Positions 50,996 to 59,966 of a stretch of 64,000 nt of DNA are shown one piece after another. The notes under the pieces are model-generated. The model searched no databases, was not told the origin of the DNA, and was given only the letters and a program-made list of their open reading frames with translations. Within the stretch, counting starts at the first letter, position 1. Every line of letters starts with the position of its first letter. The stretch is from JAXLQL01 sp046331625 (GTDB lineage: Bacteria; Acidobacteriota; Terriglobia; Bryobacterales; Bryobacteraceae), in the NCBI GenBank assembly GCA_046331625.1, contig JAXLQL010000001.1:620001-684000 (forward strand), given 5' to 3'. The position numbers and the translations under genes were made by a program.

Positions 50996-50999
50996 GTCC
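50980..50999 (-). other. Hairpin just downstream of the in-frame UGA (weak SECIS candidate)
   Basis: The minus-strand RNA from 50999 to 50980 can pair GGA with UCC and AUGC with GCGU, with one bulged C and the loop CGCCU, starting 5 bases after the UGA. The place is right for a bacterial SECIS, and the loop has a G in its first two bases, but the stem is short and such hairpins are common in G+C-rich coding DNA. Confidence 0.2.
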
Positions 51000-51004
51000 A
51001 GTTC

Positions 51005-51802
51005 TCATTCGCCGAAGATGCGGGCTACGCGCACAATCAGGCGCTGCGGCTCGGTGAGGTTCTTGTCGCGAGCGCGAATCGCGTCCAGGAACTTGTCGTA
51101 GCTCTTGGTGATCTCGGTGCGGCGTTTGCGTTGTTCGAGCGCTCGCTTGCGGCCCTCGGCATTTGCCGAGTCATCCACCAGCCGCTCGAGCTGTGCGATT
51201 TCCACGTCCATCGCCTTCATCGAATAGAAGAGGTCGCGCGCCAGTTGGATCTGGTCTTTGGTCTGATAGTGGATGTACCCGGCGTAGGCAGCGATCGCCG
51301 CTACCGCCACGCCCAGGACGGCAATGATGCTGCCGTACTTGCGTTTGTGCTTCAGCGTCTCGGTCTTTTGCACCTGAGAGAACGCCTTGCGGATCATCAT
51401 CGTGTGTTCGCCCACGGGCTCCCCGCTGGCGCTCTCGCTGAAGTAGCGTTCGATGTAGGAGTCGAGGTTTTTGGCTGGTTCCGGCGCTATCGGCGGTGGA
51501 GCCACCAATTCGAAGGCGAGAAAAGGACCGCCGCTACCCAAGCGAAGCCTCAGCCCGGTCTCGATTCGCGCCTGTGGCACGCGCACTCCGCCGGCCAGGA
51601 TGCCGTTGGTGCTGCCCAGGTCGCGAATCCACCATTCGCCGTTTTCGAACACGACCTCGGCGTGCTGGCGGCTGACGAAATCATCCACGATGCGGAGTCC
51701 GCACTCGATCGCTCGCCCAATCCGGAAAGGAGCCGAGTAGGTAGACTCCGAAGAGGATCCCGGCATCTCCACCCGAACCCGCACTGTCGGCCACTGTCGC
51801 AT
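51005..51802 (-). CDS. FHA-domain protein with single membrane helix (ends at in-frame UGA)
   Basis: A 265-residue protein. The N-terminal FHA domain (phosphothreonine binding) shows FRIGRAIECGLRI, VSRQHAEV and LGSTNGILAGG. A linker and then one helix (YGSIIAVLGVAVAAIAAYAG, near residues 160-180) place the rest outside the cytoplasm. The C-terminal part is a coiled coil (IAQLERLVDDSANAEGRKRA) followed by RVARIFGE and UGA. The UGA is followed in frame by ELDMPPAFLNEV, the start of the lytic transglycosylase. A start at GTG 51805 is equally possible. The FHA part could couple envelope cleavage to a Ser/Thr kinase signal; no kinase gene is nearby. Confidence 0.82.
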   Translation of the reverse strand: MRQWPTVRVRVEMPGSSSESTYSAPFRIGRAIECGLRIVDDFVSRQHAEVVFENGEWWIRDLGSTNGILAGGVRVPQARIETGLRLRLGSGGPFLAFELVAPPPIAPEPAKNLDSYIERYFSESASGEPVGEHTMMIRKAFSQVQKTETLKHKRKYGSIIAVLGVAVAAIAAYAGYIHYQTKDQIQLARDLFYSMKAMDVEIAQLERLVDDSANAEGRKRALEQRKRRTEITKSYDKFLDAIRARDKNLTEPQRLIVRVARIFGE

Positions 51803-52048
51803 CACCTGAACTTCAAATTATACGGAGCGCTCCGTACCCGCCTGCATGGAGGCCCGCAAAACCCCGTCCGATATTTGTCTCCAGCAATGCGGCTGCGCGT
51901 TTTCCGCCTGCCAGGCCGGCGCCTCACGCAGGAGCCAAACCGATGATGCCCACAACTGCCGCGCCGCGCTTGCGGCAAGCTTTCGCCACGCCACTCGGGT
52001 ACCGCAGCGAGTCTCGCGCGTTCGGTTCGAAGGGCCGGTGGCTCATCC

Positions 52049-54355
52049 TCAGTTCCGCTTGCCTCCTATGTAGCCAAGCGAGCGGAGCCGCTCGAGTGTC
52101 TGCGAGTCCATCGTGGTCTGGCCGGTGCTTCCCAGATACTGCCGGATCTTGGCCTGCGCGTCGAGCCACTGGCGCACCTCGGCCATCTGCTTCTCGACAA
52201 CGTCAGCGTGCTGCGCGGCCACATTGCGGCGGTCGCCTGGGTCGGCGGTGCGGTCGAACAACTCCACCATTGGCAGCCCCGCCAGTTGCGCCTGATCGCG
52301 ATAGACGAGCCTCCACTTCGAATCGATTCGGGCAACCGTTCCGGTCAGGTTCTCCGGAACTGCGCCCGTGGAACGCACGTTCGGATAGCGAAAGCGCGAA
52401 CTCATCACCGGCTGCTGACGCCGGAACGGCTGGCCCTTCAGCAGCGGAGCCACGCTAACGCCCTGCAGAATACCGCCGGCCGGGACTCCGGCCAGGTCGA
52501 GCAGCGTCGGCATCACGTCGATCAACTGCACCGGCTCTTTGATGCGCTTGCCTTGCGGGATCCACTTGGGATTCCACAGCGCCCATATGACGTGAGTGAG
52601 TTCCTCGTAGAGCGAGTGGCCGTGGCCGGTCCAGCCGTGATCGAGGAACTCCTCCCCATGATCGGAGACGAAGACGACGAGCGTGTCATCGAGAATCCGC
52701 AGTTGCCGAAGCTTGTCGATCAGCAGTTCGAAGCTGCGGTCATTGTGCTCCACTTCGGCGTCATAGCGATCGATCGCGCGCCGGATCCACGCATCGGCAT
52801 TCACGCCCTTCGCGGTGAACTCCTGCCGGCCGACCACCGCCCCGCCTCCGTATTGGCGCCGATCACGCATGATTCCGTACTCGCGATTGAACGCGGGCGT
52901 GTCGGCGGGGTTCGCGTACTTCCTCTCGAACTCGGCCGGCGGACGGTACGGCGCGTGCGGGTCGGTCGCGTGCAGGTAGAGAAAGAACGGCTCGGCGCGA
53001 TGGCGTTCGAGCCACGGGAAGACGGCGCGGTTGATGGCTGCCGAGTCCGTTCCGCGATCCGCGGCATCGGTGCGGAAGCGATCGATCACTGGGTACTCCA
53101 TCAGATAGTCGAAGCCGCGTTCGAGCCCTGTAACGCGGCCCGCGAACGGATTCGCGACGGCACTCGCGGTGACATAACCTGCTCCGCGCAACTGCTGCGC
53201 TAGCGTCTCGGCACGCGCCGGGATGGTGTCGGTGTCCATGTTGATGCCGTGCGCGTAGGTGTAGAGCGAAGTCATCAGGGACGCGACCGATGGCTTGGTC
53301 CAGGTGGCTTGCGCGTGGCAATCATCGAAGACCGTGCCAGAGGCCGCGAGCTTGCTCAGGAATGGCGTGGTTGTGCGTTGGTATCCGTGCAAGCTCGTGT
53401 GGCTGGCGCGCAGAGTGTCCACCATATAGACGAGGATGTTGGGGCGAGTCGCACGTTGCGCGGGCACGATCAGCGGATTCGCCCACAGCCCCACGGCTCC
53501 GCGCGCGGTGGACTCTGTAGAGAGCGTGAGACGGATCGTCCTGCCTGCGTACGCCGCCAGATCTGCTTCGGCCTCGGCCCAGGCTCTCGCATCGCTCACC
53601 GTCCGCGAGAACAGTGGCGCTGCGGTTCCTGCGACGGCAACCCGAAACGCCACCGGCTGATCGACGATGCCCATGCCGAAGCTCATGCGCGCTCCGCCAG
53701 CGGGTACTTTCACTGGAAACGAGATCGAAGACGGTGCCGCCGCGTAGACAGTGTTGCGATACTCCTCCTGCTTGCCGGCGTTCTGGCGTCCGCTGCCGCC
53801 AGCGAAGCGAAGCCTGCGCGGCACGATTTCGATGGAGCCGATGGAGACCAGTTGATCGATGCTGTCGGTGGGCATGATCGCAAGTGGGCGGCCATACGTG
53901 GGCTTGGCGAGGCCTACCTGGAATTCGTACACCTGATACTCGCCGCGGGGCGCGAGCTTGTCTTTGAGTTCGTAGTCGCCGATCTTGATCTTGATCTCGC
54001 TGCCACCCTGGGCCATCATGCGGATCCGAACGGCTTCGTAGCGGCTCCAGTCGATGGAGAGCTTCTGCGGCGCGAGAATCACGGGAGAACTGCCCGCCCC
54101 TTTGGCGATGAGTTCGCCGTTGCGGATGCCGAGACGCCCGCGGACGGACTGCCACTCGGTGTCTTCGGTGAAGCGCTTCCACTCGAGGGGCGGTGCGAGT
54201 TGCGCAGACTGCGAGGTTTGCGGAGCGGTGATGCTTGCGTCGATGAGATGGTCGTCGAGGCGGTAGACTTGCGCAGCCAGTTGCGTCGTGCAGAGCAGGA
54301 GGATCTGCAGGGCGGACTTCAGGCAGCGCGGGACTTTGGTCCCGCTACTCGACAA
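52049..54355 (-). CDS. Exported sulfatase/phosphatase-superfamily enzyme with N-terminal beta domains
   Basis: About 768 residues. The N-terminal 300 residues form beta-rich domains with segments such as SRYEAVRIRMMAQGGSEIKI, perhaps a carbohydrate-binding or CehA-like accessory. The alkaline-phosphatase-fold part begins at NILVYMVDTLRASHTSLHGY. Its nucleophile region is WTKPSVASLMTSLY, with Thr where sulfatases have Cys or Ser, and VSDHGEEFLDHG follows. Thr is used as the nucleophile by phospho-transferring relatives, so it may be a phosphohydrolase or phosphotransferase. The start is uncertain: TTG 54355 gives a signal-like KSALQILLLCTTQLAAQ, while GTG 54412 lies inside a REP-like element. 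It follows the TonB receptor gene on the same strand. Confidence 0.75.
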   Translation of the reverse strand: MSSSGTKVPRCLKSALQILLLCTTQLAAQVYRLDDHLIDASITAPQTSQSAQLAPPLEWKRFTEDTEWQSVRGRLGIRNGELIAKGAGSSPVILAPQKLSIDWSRYEAVRIRMMAQGGSEIKIKIGDYELKDKLAPRGEYQVYEFQVGLAKPTYGRPLAIMPTDSIDQLVSIGSIEIVPRRLRFAGGSGRQNAGKQEEYRNTVYAAAPSSISFPVKVPAGGARMSFGMGIVDQPVAFRVAVAGTAAPLFSRTVSDARAWAEAEADLAAYAGRTIRLTLSTESTARGAVGLWANPLIVPAQRATRPNILVYMVDTLRASHTSLHGYQRTTTPFLSKLAASGTVFDDCHAQATWTKPSVASLMTSLYTYAHGINMDTDTIPARAETLAQQLRGAGYVTASAVANPFAGRVTGLERGFDYLMEYPVIDRFRTDAADRGTDSAAINRAVFPWLERHRAEPFFLYLHATDPHAPYRPPAEFERKYANPADTPAFNREYGIMRDRRQYGGGAVVGRQEFTAKGVNADAWIRRAIDRYDAEVEHNDRSFELLIDKLRQLRILDDTLVVFVSDHGEEFLDHGWTGHGHSLYEELTHVIWALWNPKWIPQGKRIKEPVQLIDVMPTLLDLAGVPAGGILQGVSVAPLLKGQPFRRQQPVMSSRFRYPNVRSTGAVPENLTGTVARIDSKWRLVYRDQAQLAGLPMVELFDRTADPGDRRNVAAQHADVVEKQMAEVRQWLDAQAKIRQYLGSTGQTTMDSQTLERLRSLGYIGGKRN

Positions 54356-54413
54356 TACGCTGGGTTGAGTGGCGGGCCTGATGTCCCGCGCAGGCTGAAG
54401 CCTGCCCCACACG
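54325..54413. repeat. REP-like elements between TonB receptor and sulfatase-like genes
   Basis: Two pieces of the dispersed family. A hairpin of the type GCGGGACTTTGGTCCCGC lies at 54327-54344. A reverse-oriented element (GGCGGGCCTGATGTCCCGCG, then CAGGCTGAAGCCTG and CCCCACACG) lies at 54371-54413. They fill the whole 5' flank of the sulfatase-like gene and begin 2 bp from the receptor's stop codon. Confidence 0.8.
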
Positions 54414-54414
54414 T

Positions 54415-57400
54415 CTACCACTGGAAGCGAGCGGAGAACTGGATGATCCTCGGAGCGTTCGGCTGCGTACTCAAATCCTGCAGGCCAGTTGTCGCGTTGG
54501 GCTCGTTGTCGAGCGGGTGATTGAAGGCGTTGAAGAAGTCCGCCGTGAGGCGGATCTTGTAGCGCTGCTTCTCGCCGAAGTAGAAGTGCTTGAACAGCGA
54601 TGCGTCGACGTTCCATTGTCCGGGTCCGCGGAAGAAGTTGCGCGCGTTCCAGCTCACGTTATCGGCAACGTTGGTCAGGCGCACGGTTCCATTGGCGAGC
54701 AACATCGGCAGCTGATTGTTGAAAGCGGTTCCGAGCGGATGCATCACGCGGGCGTTTCGGTCAACCGGAACCAGTGCTTGCAAGGCGGAGGCATCCACGT
54801 TGCTGGCGAGCCGCGGATCGAAATCGCCGCGGAACCACAGGCGTTGACGGCGGCCAGCGAAGGTCATTTCCAGGCGCTGGTCCGCACTCAGCGTCGGGTC
54901 GCCGAAGAGCCAACTACCCGGCGCCACACCCAACCACCGGCCACTGCGCCATTCGCCGATCGAGGCGAGCTCCCATCCACCCACCACGGCGTTCACTGCG
55001 CGATTCGAAGTGTTGGCGAACTTCTTGCCTTTGCCGAACGGCAGCGAATAGATCATGTTGTATCGAACGCGCTGCGCGGGAACCTCGCGAGCGTTGTAGT
55101 AGACGAGCTTGAGCCGGTCATCGTAGCTGATGTTCGGAGCGCCGATGATGTTGATGCGCTCGGGCACCGCGTTGCCGCCGTCGGTGTTGTTGATTCCGCC
55201 GTTGCCGCTGGTGAAGCCGCCCGCGTCTGTCGTGTTCAATGCGCGGGTGAATGTGTAGAAGACTTGGTACGCCAAGCCGCCCGAGTAGCGCCGCTCGAGT
55301 TCCGCCTGGACGGAATGGTTGTTCGAGTAGCCGGTGTGATTGGCGGCAAGGAAATTCCAATTGCGGTTTACGCGGCGCAAGTCAGCGGTGGATGGCCGCG
55401 CGAGTCCGGTACGCGCTTGGTAGTTGTACTCGGACTCGATCGAATTGATGTTGAAGCGCTGCTCGAGGTCGCGTCCGAGGTTGCCCGTGTAGCTGAGCCG
55501 CAGCGCCGTCTCACGCATCACCTCGCGTTCGATGGTGAAGTGCCAGGAGTGCGAATGGTTGTCTTTCCAATCGCGATAGTCCCAAGGCATCATCTGCTGC
55601 GCGTTCGAGCTAAGAATGATGGTGCCGTTGGTGTCGACCGCGGCGCGGCCGATGACGTCGTTGGCCGCAGGAGCGCTCTTCAGCGCGTAGAACGGAGAGC
55701 GGCCGTTCTGATCGGCTAGGCTGTTTGCGAAACGCAAGTTCAGTGGCGGATTCGTGCGAGAGGTCTGTAGAATCTGCGAGAGCGGCATCGTCCAGAAATA
55801 TTGGCCGTATCCGGCGCGCAGAATGAAACCGCGGCCCATTCGCACGGCGGCGCCAATCCGCGGACCGAAGTTGTTGTTGTCGGAAGGAATCAAGTTGTCG
55901 GGCAGGCCAGCCTCGCGCGCGGTCTTCCAGCTCAAGCCGCGCCCGGCCCACGAAGCGAGCACGGCGGGCGGGATTCCCTGGATGCTTTCGAGCTTGACAT
56001 TCTTCGGTGTCACCACCTCGAACTTGTTTGCAAAAGTGTTGAGATCGACGTTCACCAGGCGGTTGTACTTCTCGCTGTACGGGGACCACTTGTCCCAACG
56101 AACGCCGAGCTCGAGCGTCACGCGCTGATTCAATTTCCAACTATCGTGCGCATAGAGCCCGATCTCTTTCTGCTGGAAGTAGAAGTAGCCGCGGTTGTAC
56201 TGATTGGAGAGGAACGTCGGCAGGCCCATCAACACGCTGGCCAAGCCGGTGCCCGTGTAGGGTAGAAAATCGTCGTTGGCTGCGTCGTAGCGGGCTGTCC
56301 AGTCACTGTAGAATTCATGCGAGCCCTGCGCCTGTTGCAGTTCGCGAATGTTGTTGTACTCCTGGCGAATCTTGCCGCCGAACTTGATCGTATGCTTGCC
56401 CTTGATCCAAGTGACGTTGTCTTCGATCTGGTGCGCCGTGAGGTTTTCGTCCTTGCGATTGTCGCCGTCCCAGCATCCGAAATAGAAGAACGGACCGTCG
56501 GTACAAATGGTGGGCCAGCCGGTAACACCGAACGGATTCGGAAGGCCGAGCTTGCTCGCCCACGGCACATCGTTCGCCAGGGTGCCGGAAGCTTTGGGCG
56601 CGCGATTGGATGAGACTTGCAGCTCGTTCAAGAAGGTGGGCGTGAACGTGCGATTCCAGCGCACGAATGCCGAATAGATCCGCGCGTCGGTGAGTCCGGT
56701 GCCGCCGGCGTCGCTCGAGCCTGGTTTGGGATAGCCAAACCGTCCGCCGAATTGTTTGTTCGTATAGTGCGTGCGCGTGAACCGGCCCGAGAGCGTATCT
56801 TTCGAACTCAAGATGTGATCGCCTTTCAGCGTCAACATGTCGCCGTTATCCTGATTCGGATAGAACGTCTCGAAGTTCGAACCGAGGAACGGATTCAATG
56901 TGGAGTTCGGGCCCGCCGGGTCTGGGGAGACCCCTTGCATCGTCTTGGCGAACGATGTGATGCGGGCGCTCGGCATGCGATTGGCGGGGAACGGCGTACG
57001 CGTTCCGTCGGCTGTGCTCGAGTAGGGGTCGTAGATCGAGTACCGGTTGCTGTTGTTGTCGGTGAGCAGGCTGAAGTCGCCGTTCCACATTTCGGGAGTG
57101 GGCACTGGCGCCCTCGCAAACGTGGCTTGCCGGAGCCGGTTGCCTTCATACGAGACGAACCAGAATGTCTTGTTGCGAATCACAGGACCGCCGGCGCTCA
57201 CGCCGTACTCATTGCGGATCAACTGCGCGGGGGTGTTGCCGTCTTGCTTGGCGCGAGCACGCAATCCGCCGAAATTGTTTCGGTGTGTTTCGAAGACCGA
57301 GCCATGCAACTCGTTGGTGCCGCTCTTGGTCACCAACGTCACCGTGGCGGGACGCGAGTTGGCAGCGTTCGATCCAACTGTTTCGATGCGGTATTCCTGC

Positions 57401-58005
57401 ACCGTGTCGAGGCCTGGCGAAACCCCGCCGCGCAATCCGCCACCGAAACGGTCCACCAAGGAGATGCCATCGAGCGTGATCTCGGCCGAGCCCACCTTCA
57501 TTCCGTTGATCCGAGGAACGCCACCGCCTTCCACCCCGGGCGTGAGGTTGAACAGGTTACGGACGTCGCGCCCGTTGAGCGGCAGTTGGCTGATCCGGAG
57601 CGCATCTTTGACGTCATTTATCTCCATGCCGATCGTGGTGATCGGCGACGCGACATCGGAGACCTCCACCACCGAATCGACCGAGCCCACTTCCAGGCGT
57701 GCGTCGATTGCCGCGGTTTGCCCGGCCTCGAGAGTGAACGAGCCCGACCATTTCTTGAAGCCCGTCACTTCCACCGCGACCATGTGCGGCGCGGGCTGAA
57801 CCGACGCAAAGTAGTAGGCTCCGACGGAATTGCTCTCGGTCGATCGGGCGACGCCGGTGCTCTTGTTGGTGAGCGTAACTTTGGCGTTGGGAATGACGGA
57901 GCCGGTGGCATCGAGCACGGTGCCCCGCACCACGCCGAGACCCGTCTGAGCAATCGCGGGCGCCACGAGTAGACACCCGGCGAAACTAACCACTGCAAAG
58001 CGCAT
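54415..58005 (-). CDS. Oar-like TonB-dependent receptor with carboxypeptidase-regulatory domain
   Basis: A 1196-residue outer-membrane protein. The ATG at 58005 is preceded by GGAGG and gives a signal peptide (MRFAVVSFAGCLLVAPAIAQ). A CarboxypepD_reg domain follows (GVVRGTVLDATGSVIPNAK, VAVEVTGFKKW). The plug-like region has LPLNGRDVRNLFNLTPGV and ITLDGISLVDRFGG, and the barrel ends in a terminal aromatic (SARFQW). It is a paralogue of the receptor at 40964 but not a recent copy. It is followed by a sulfatase-like gene across a REP element, which suggests uptake of a sulfated or phosphorylated polymer product. Divergent from the phosphodiesterase lipoprotein gene (89 bp). Confidence 0.9.
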   Translation of the reverse strand: MRFAVVSFAGCLLVAPAIAQTGLGVVRGTVLDATGSVIPNAKVTLTNKSTGVARSTESNSVGAYYFASVQPAPHMVAVEVTGFKKWSGSFTLEAGQTAAIDARLEVGSVDSVVEVSDVASPITTIGMEINDVKDALRISQLPLNGRDVRNLFNLTPGVEGGGVPRINGMKVGSAEITLDGISLVDRFGGGLRGGVSPGLDTVQEYRIETVGSNAANSRPATVTLVTKSGTNELHGSVFETHRNNFGGLRARAKQDGNTPAQLIRNEYGVSAGGPVIRNKTFWFVSYEGNRLRQATFARAPVPTPEMWNGDFSLLTDNNSNRYSIYDPYSSTADGTRTPFPANRMPSARITSFAKTMQGVSPDPAGPNSTLNPFLGSNFETFYPNQDNGDMLTLKGDHILSSKDTLSGRFTRTHYTNKQFGGRFGYPKPGSSDAGGTGLTDARIYSAFVRWNRTFTPTFLNELQVSSNRAPKASGTLANDVPWASKLGLPNPFGVTGWPTICTDGPFFYFGCWDGDNRKDENLTAHQIEDNVTWIKGKHTIKFGGKIRQEYNNIRELQQAQGSHEFYSDWTARYDAANDDFLPYTGTGLASVLMGLPTFLSNQYNRGYFYFQQKEIGLYAHDSWKLNQRVTLELGVRWDKWSPYSEKYNRLVNVDLNTFANKFEVVTPKNVKLESIQGIPPAVLASWAGRGLSWKTAREAGLPDNLIPSDNNNFGPRIGAAVRMGRGFILRAGYGQYFWTMPLSQILQTSRTNPPLNLRFANSLADQNGRSPFYALKSAPAANDVIGRAAVDTNGTIILSSNAQQMMPWDYRDWKDNHSHSWHFTIEREVMRETALRLSYTGNLGRDLEQRFNINSIESEYNYQARTGLARPSTADLRRVNRNWNFLAANHTGYSNNHSVQAELERRYSGGLAYQVFYTFTRALNTTDAGGFTSGNGGINNTDGGNAVPERINIIGAPNISYDDRLKLVYYNAREVPAQRVRYNMIYSLPFGKGKKFANTSNRAVNAVVGGWELASIGEWRSGRWLGVAPGSWLFGDPTLSADQRLEMTFAGRRQRLWFRGDFDPRLASNVDASALQALVPVDRNARVMHPLGTAFNNQLPMLLANGTVRLTNVADNVSWNARNFFRGPGQWNVDASLFKHFYFGEKQRYKIRLTADFFNAFNHPLDNEPNATTGLQDLSTQPNAPRIIQFSARFQW

Positions 58006-58094
58006 GTAGACCTCCAATTGGTCCTACAACCCGGTAGTGAATTGACGTTAGCGAATGCGCGGGGCCATGTCAAGCAGCTAAGCTTGATCTCTGC

Positions 58095-59960
58095 ATGCAG
58101 ATTCGCTTCGCCGATGCCCGGATGATGCTCGCGATTCTGCTGCTGGCGAACTCGAGCGCCTGTAGCCGCGCGAAGCCGCACGCGCCGCGTGTGATCGTGC
58201 TCGGAATCGATGGCATGGATCCTGGATTTCTCGAGCGCCACTGGAACCGCCTACCCAACCTTGCGCGGTTGCGGGATCAGGGTGGATTCCGGCGGTTGGC
58301 GACCACGATGCCAGCCCAGAGTCCGGTCGCATGGTCCTCGTTCATTACGGGGCTCGGCCCAGACGGCCACGGCATCTACGACTTCCTCCATCGCGATCCG
58401 GCGACGCGCATGCCGCGCACATCAATGAGCGAGATCCGGCCGGGGCGGCGGCTTGCAGTGGGTCCTTATCTGCTGCCGCTGACCGCCGATCGAATCGAAA
58501 ACCAGCGCCGCGGCACTCCGTTCTGGCAAACCCTGGCGGATGCGGGCATCGCGGCGACGATGCTTCGGATGCCAACCGACTTTCCACCGGTGGAGTGCGA
58601 GGCGCATTCGCTTGCCGGCATGAGTACGCCAGACCTGCTGGGGACCACCGGAACATTCTCGTTCTTCACGGACCGGCCTGAGTGGAGGGGGCGGAAGGTT
58701 ACGGGGGGTGTAGTGGCGCCGGTGGAGGTGAAGGGCAATCGAGCGGTGCTACGGCTGAACGGCCCGATGAATCCGCTGCGCCTGTCCTCGGAACCCACCG
58801 CCGTGGAGATCGCGGTAGCGATCGATCCGGAAAATCCAGTTGCACGCTTCGACGTGGGTGGGCGTCCGCTGGTGTTGCAGCAAGGCGAGACGTCAGACTG
58901 GGTGCCGGTGCGGTTCCCGCTGCTCGGCGGCAGCTTCGTGGAAGCGCGCGGGATGGTACGCATCTACGCGAAAGAGCTCCGCCCGCATTTGAGCATTTAT
59001 GTTTCGCCGGTGAACCTCGATCCGCGTGCGCCGGAGATGCCGATCAGTCAGCCGAAATCGTTCGCTCGCGAGTTGGCCGCGCAGGCTGGCGTCTACTATA
59101 CGCAGGGTATGCCATACGACACAGCGGCTTTTCGGCACGGCGTGCTCACGCGTGGGGAGTATCGCGCGCACAGCCGGGAAGTTTCGCGGCAGAGCATCGC
59201 GCTGTTGCGTGCCGGACTTGACCGCTTCCGCGTTGGGCTCCTGTTCTTTCACTTCTTCGGCGTGGATCAAGACGCGCACATGCTCTGGGGCCGCTATGAG
59301 GACGAGTTACTCGAAACGTATCGCATGGCGGACGATGCGTTGGGCATGGTGCTCGAGCGTGCGCCGGATGCCACGGTGATCGTGCTCTCCGATCATGGGT
59401 TCGCACGGTTCGATCGCGCCGTGCATCTCAACACATGGCTACTGCGCGAGGGCTTTCTGCGCCTGAAGCGACCCGAACTCGGCGGGAGTGCCGAGCTATT
59501 CGCCAACGTGGATTGGGATCGCACGCGGGCCTACGCGTTAGGCCTCAACAGCCTGTATCGCAACCGGCGCGAGGACGACACGAGCGACTCGCTGGACGAG
59601 ATCGAGACGCGATTGGCCGAGTTGCGCGATCCGGCCAACGGCACTCGTGTAGTGACGAAGATGGTGCGGCCAAAGGCCGGCACACCGATGGCGCCGGATC
59701 TGATTGTCGGTTACGCGCCGGGGTATCGCGGATCATGGCAGACGGCGCTCGGCGCTGTGCCAGGCGTGATCGTGGAGGACAACACCGACGAGTGGCGCGG
59801 CGACCACTGTATCGATCCGGATGCGGTGCCTGGCGTTCTGCTGAGCAACCAGAGGATCGTCGCGGACTCGCCTCGGTTGGAGGATCTCACCGTCACTGTG
59901 CTCGAGTTCTACGGCTTGGCACGCGGCGCGAACATGAAGGGCCGGACCGTCTTTCGCTGA
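58095..59960 (+). CDS. Type I phosphodiesterase/alkaline-phosphatase-family lipoprotein
   Basis: A 621-residue envelope enzyme with a lipoprotein-type signal (MQIRFADARMMLAILLLANS, then SACS as lipobox). Metal and nucleophile segments of the nucleotide pyrophosphatase/phosphodiesterase family are VLGIDGMDP (first Asp), SPVAWSSFITG (nucleophile Ser/Thr), FGVDQDAHMLWG and VLSDHGFARFD (Asp, His). The region from residues 180 to 320 is a beta-rich insertion (ENPVARFDVGGRPL). It would release phosphate from phosphodiesters or phosphorylated sugars near the outer membrane. Its 3' end lies 6 bp from the convergent GH20 gene. Confidence 0.82.
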   Translation: MQIRFADARMMLAILLLANSSACSRAKPHAPRVIVLGIDGMDPGFLERHWNRLPNLARLRDQGGFRRLATTMPAQSPVAWSSFITGLGPDGHGIYDFLHRDPATRMPRTSMSEIRPGRRLAVGPYLLPLTADRIENQRRGTPFWQTLADAGIAATMLRMPTDFPPVECEAHSLAGMSTPDLLGTTGTFSFFTDRPEWRGRKVTGGVVAPVEVKGNRAVLRLNGPMNPLRLSSEPTAVEIAVAIDPENPVARFDVGGRPLVLQQGETSDWVPVRFPLLGGSFVEARGMVRIYAKELRPHLSIYVSPVNLDPRAPEMPISQPKSFARELAAQAGVYYTQGMPYDTAAFRHGVLTRGEYRAHSREVSRQSIALLRAGLDRFRVGLLFFHFFGVDQDAHMLWGRYEDELLETYRMADDALGMVLERAPDATVIVLSDHGFARFDRAVHLNTWLLREGFLRLKRPELGGSAELFANVDWDRTRAYALGLNSLYRNRREDDTSDSLDEIETRLAELRDPANGTRVVTKMVRPKAGTPMAPDLIVGYAPGYRGSWQTALGAVPGVIVEDNTDEWRGDHCIDPDAVPGVLLSNQRIVADSPRLEDLTVTVLEFYGLARGANMKGRTVFR

Positions 59961-59966
59961 GGTGGC

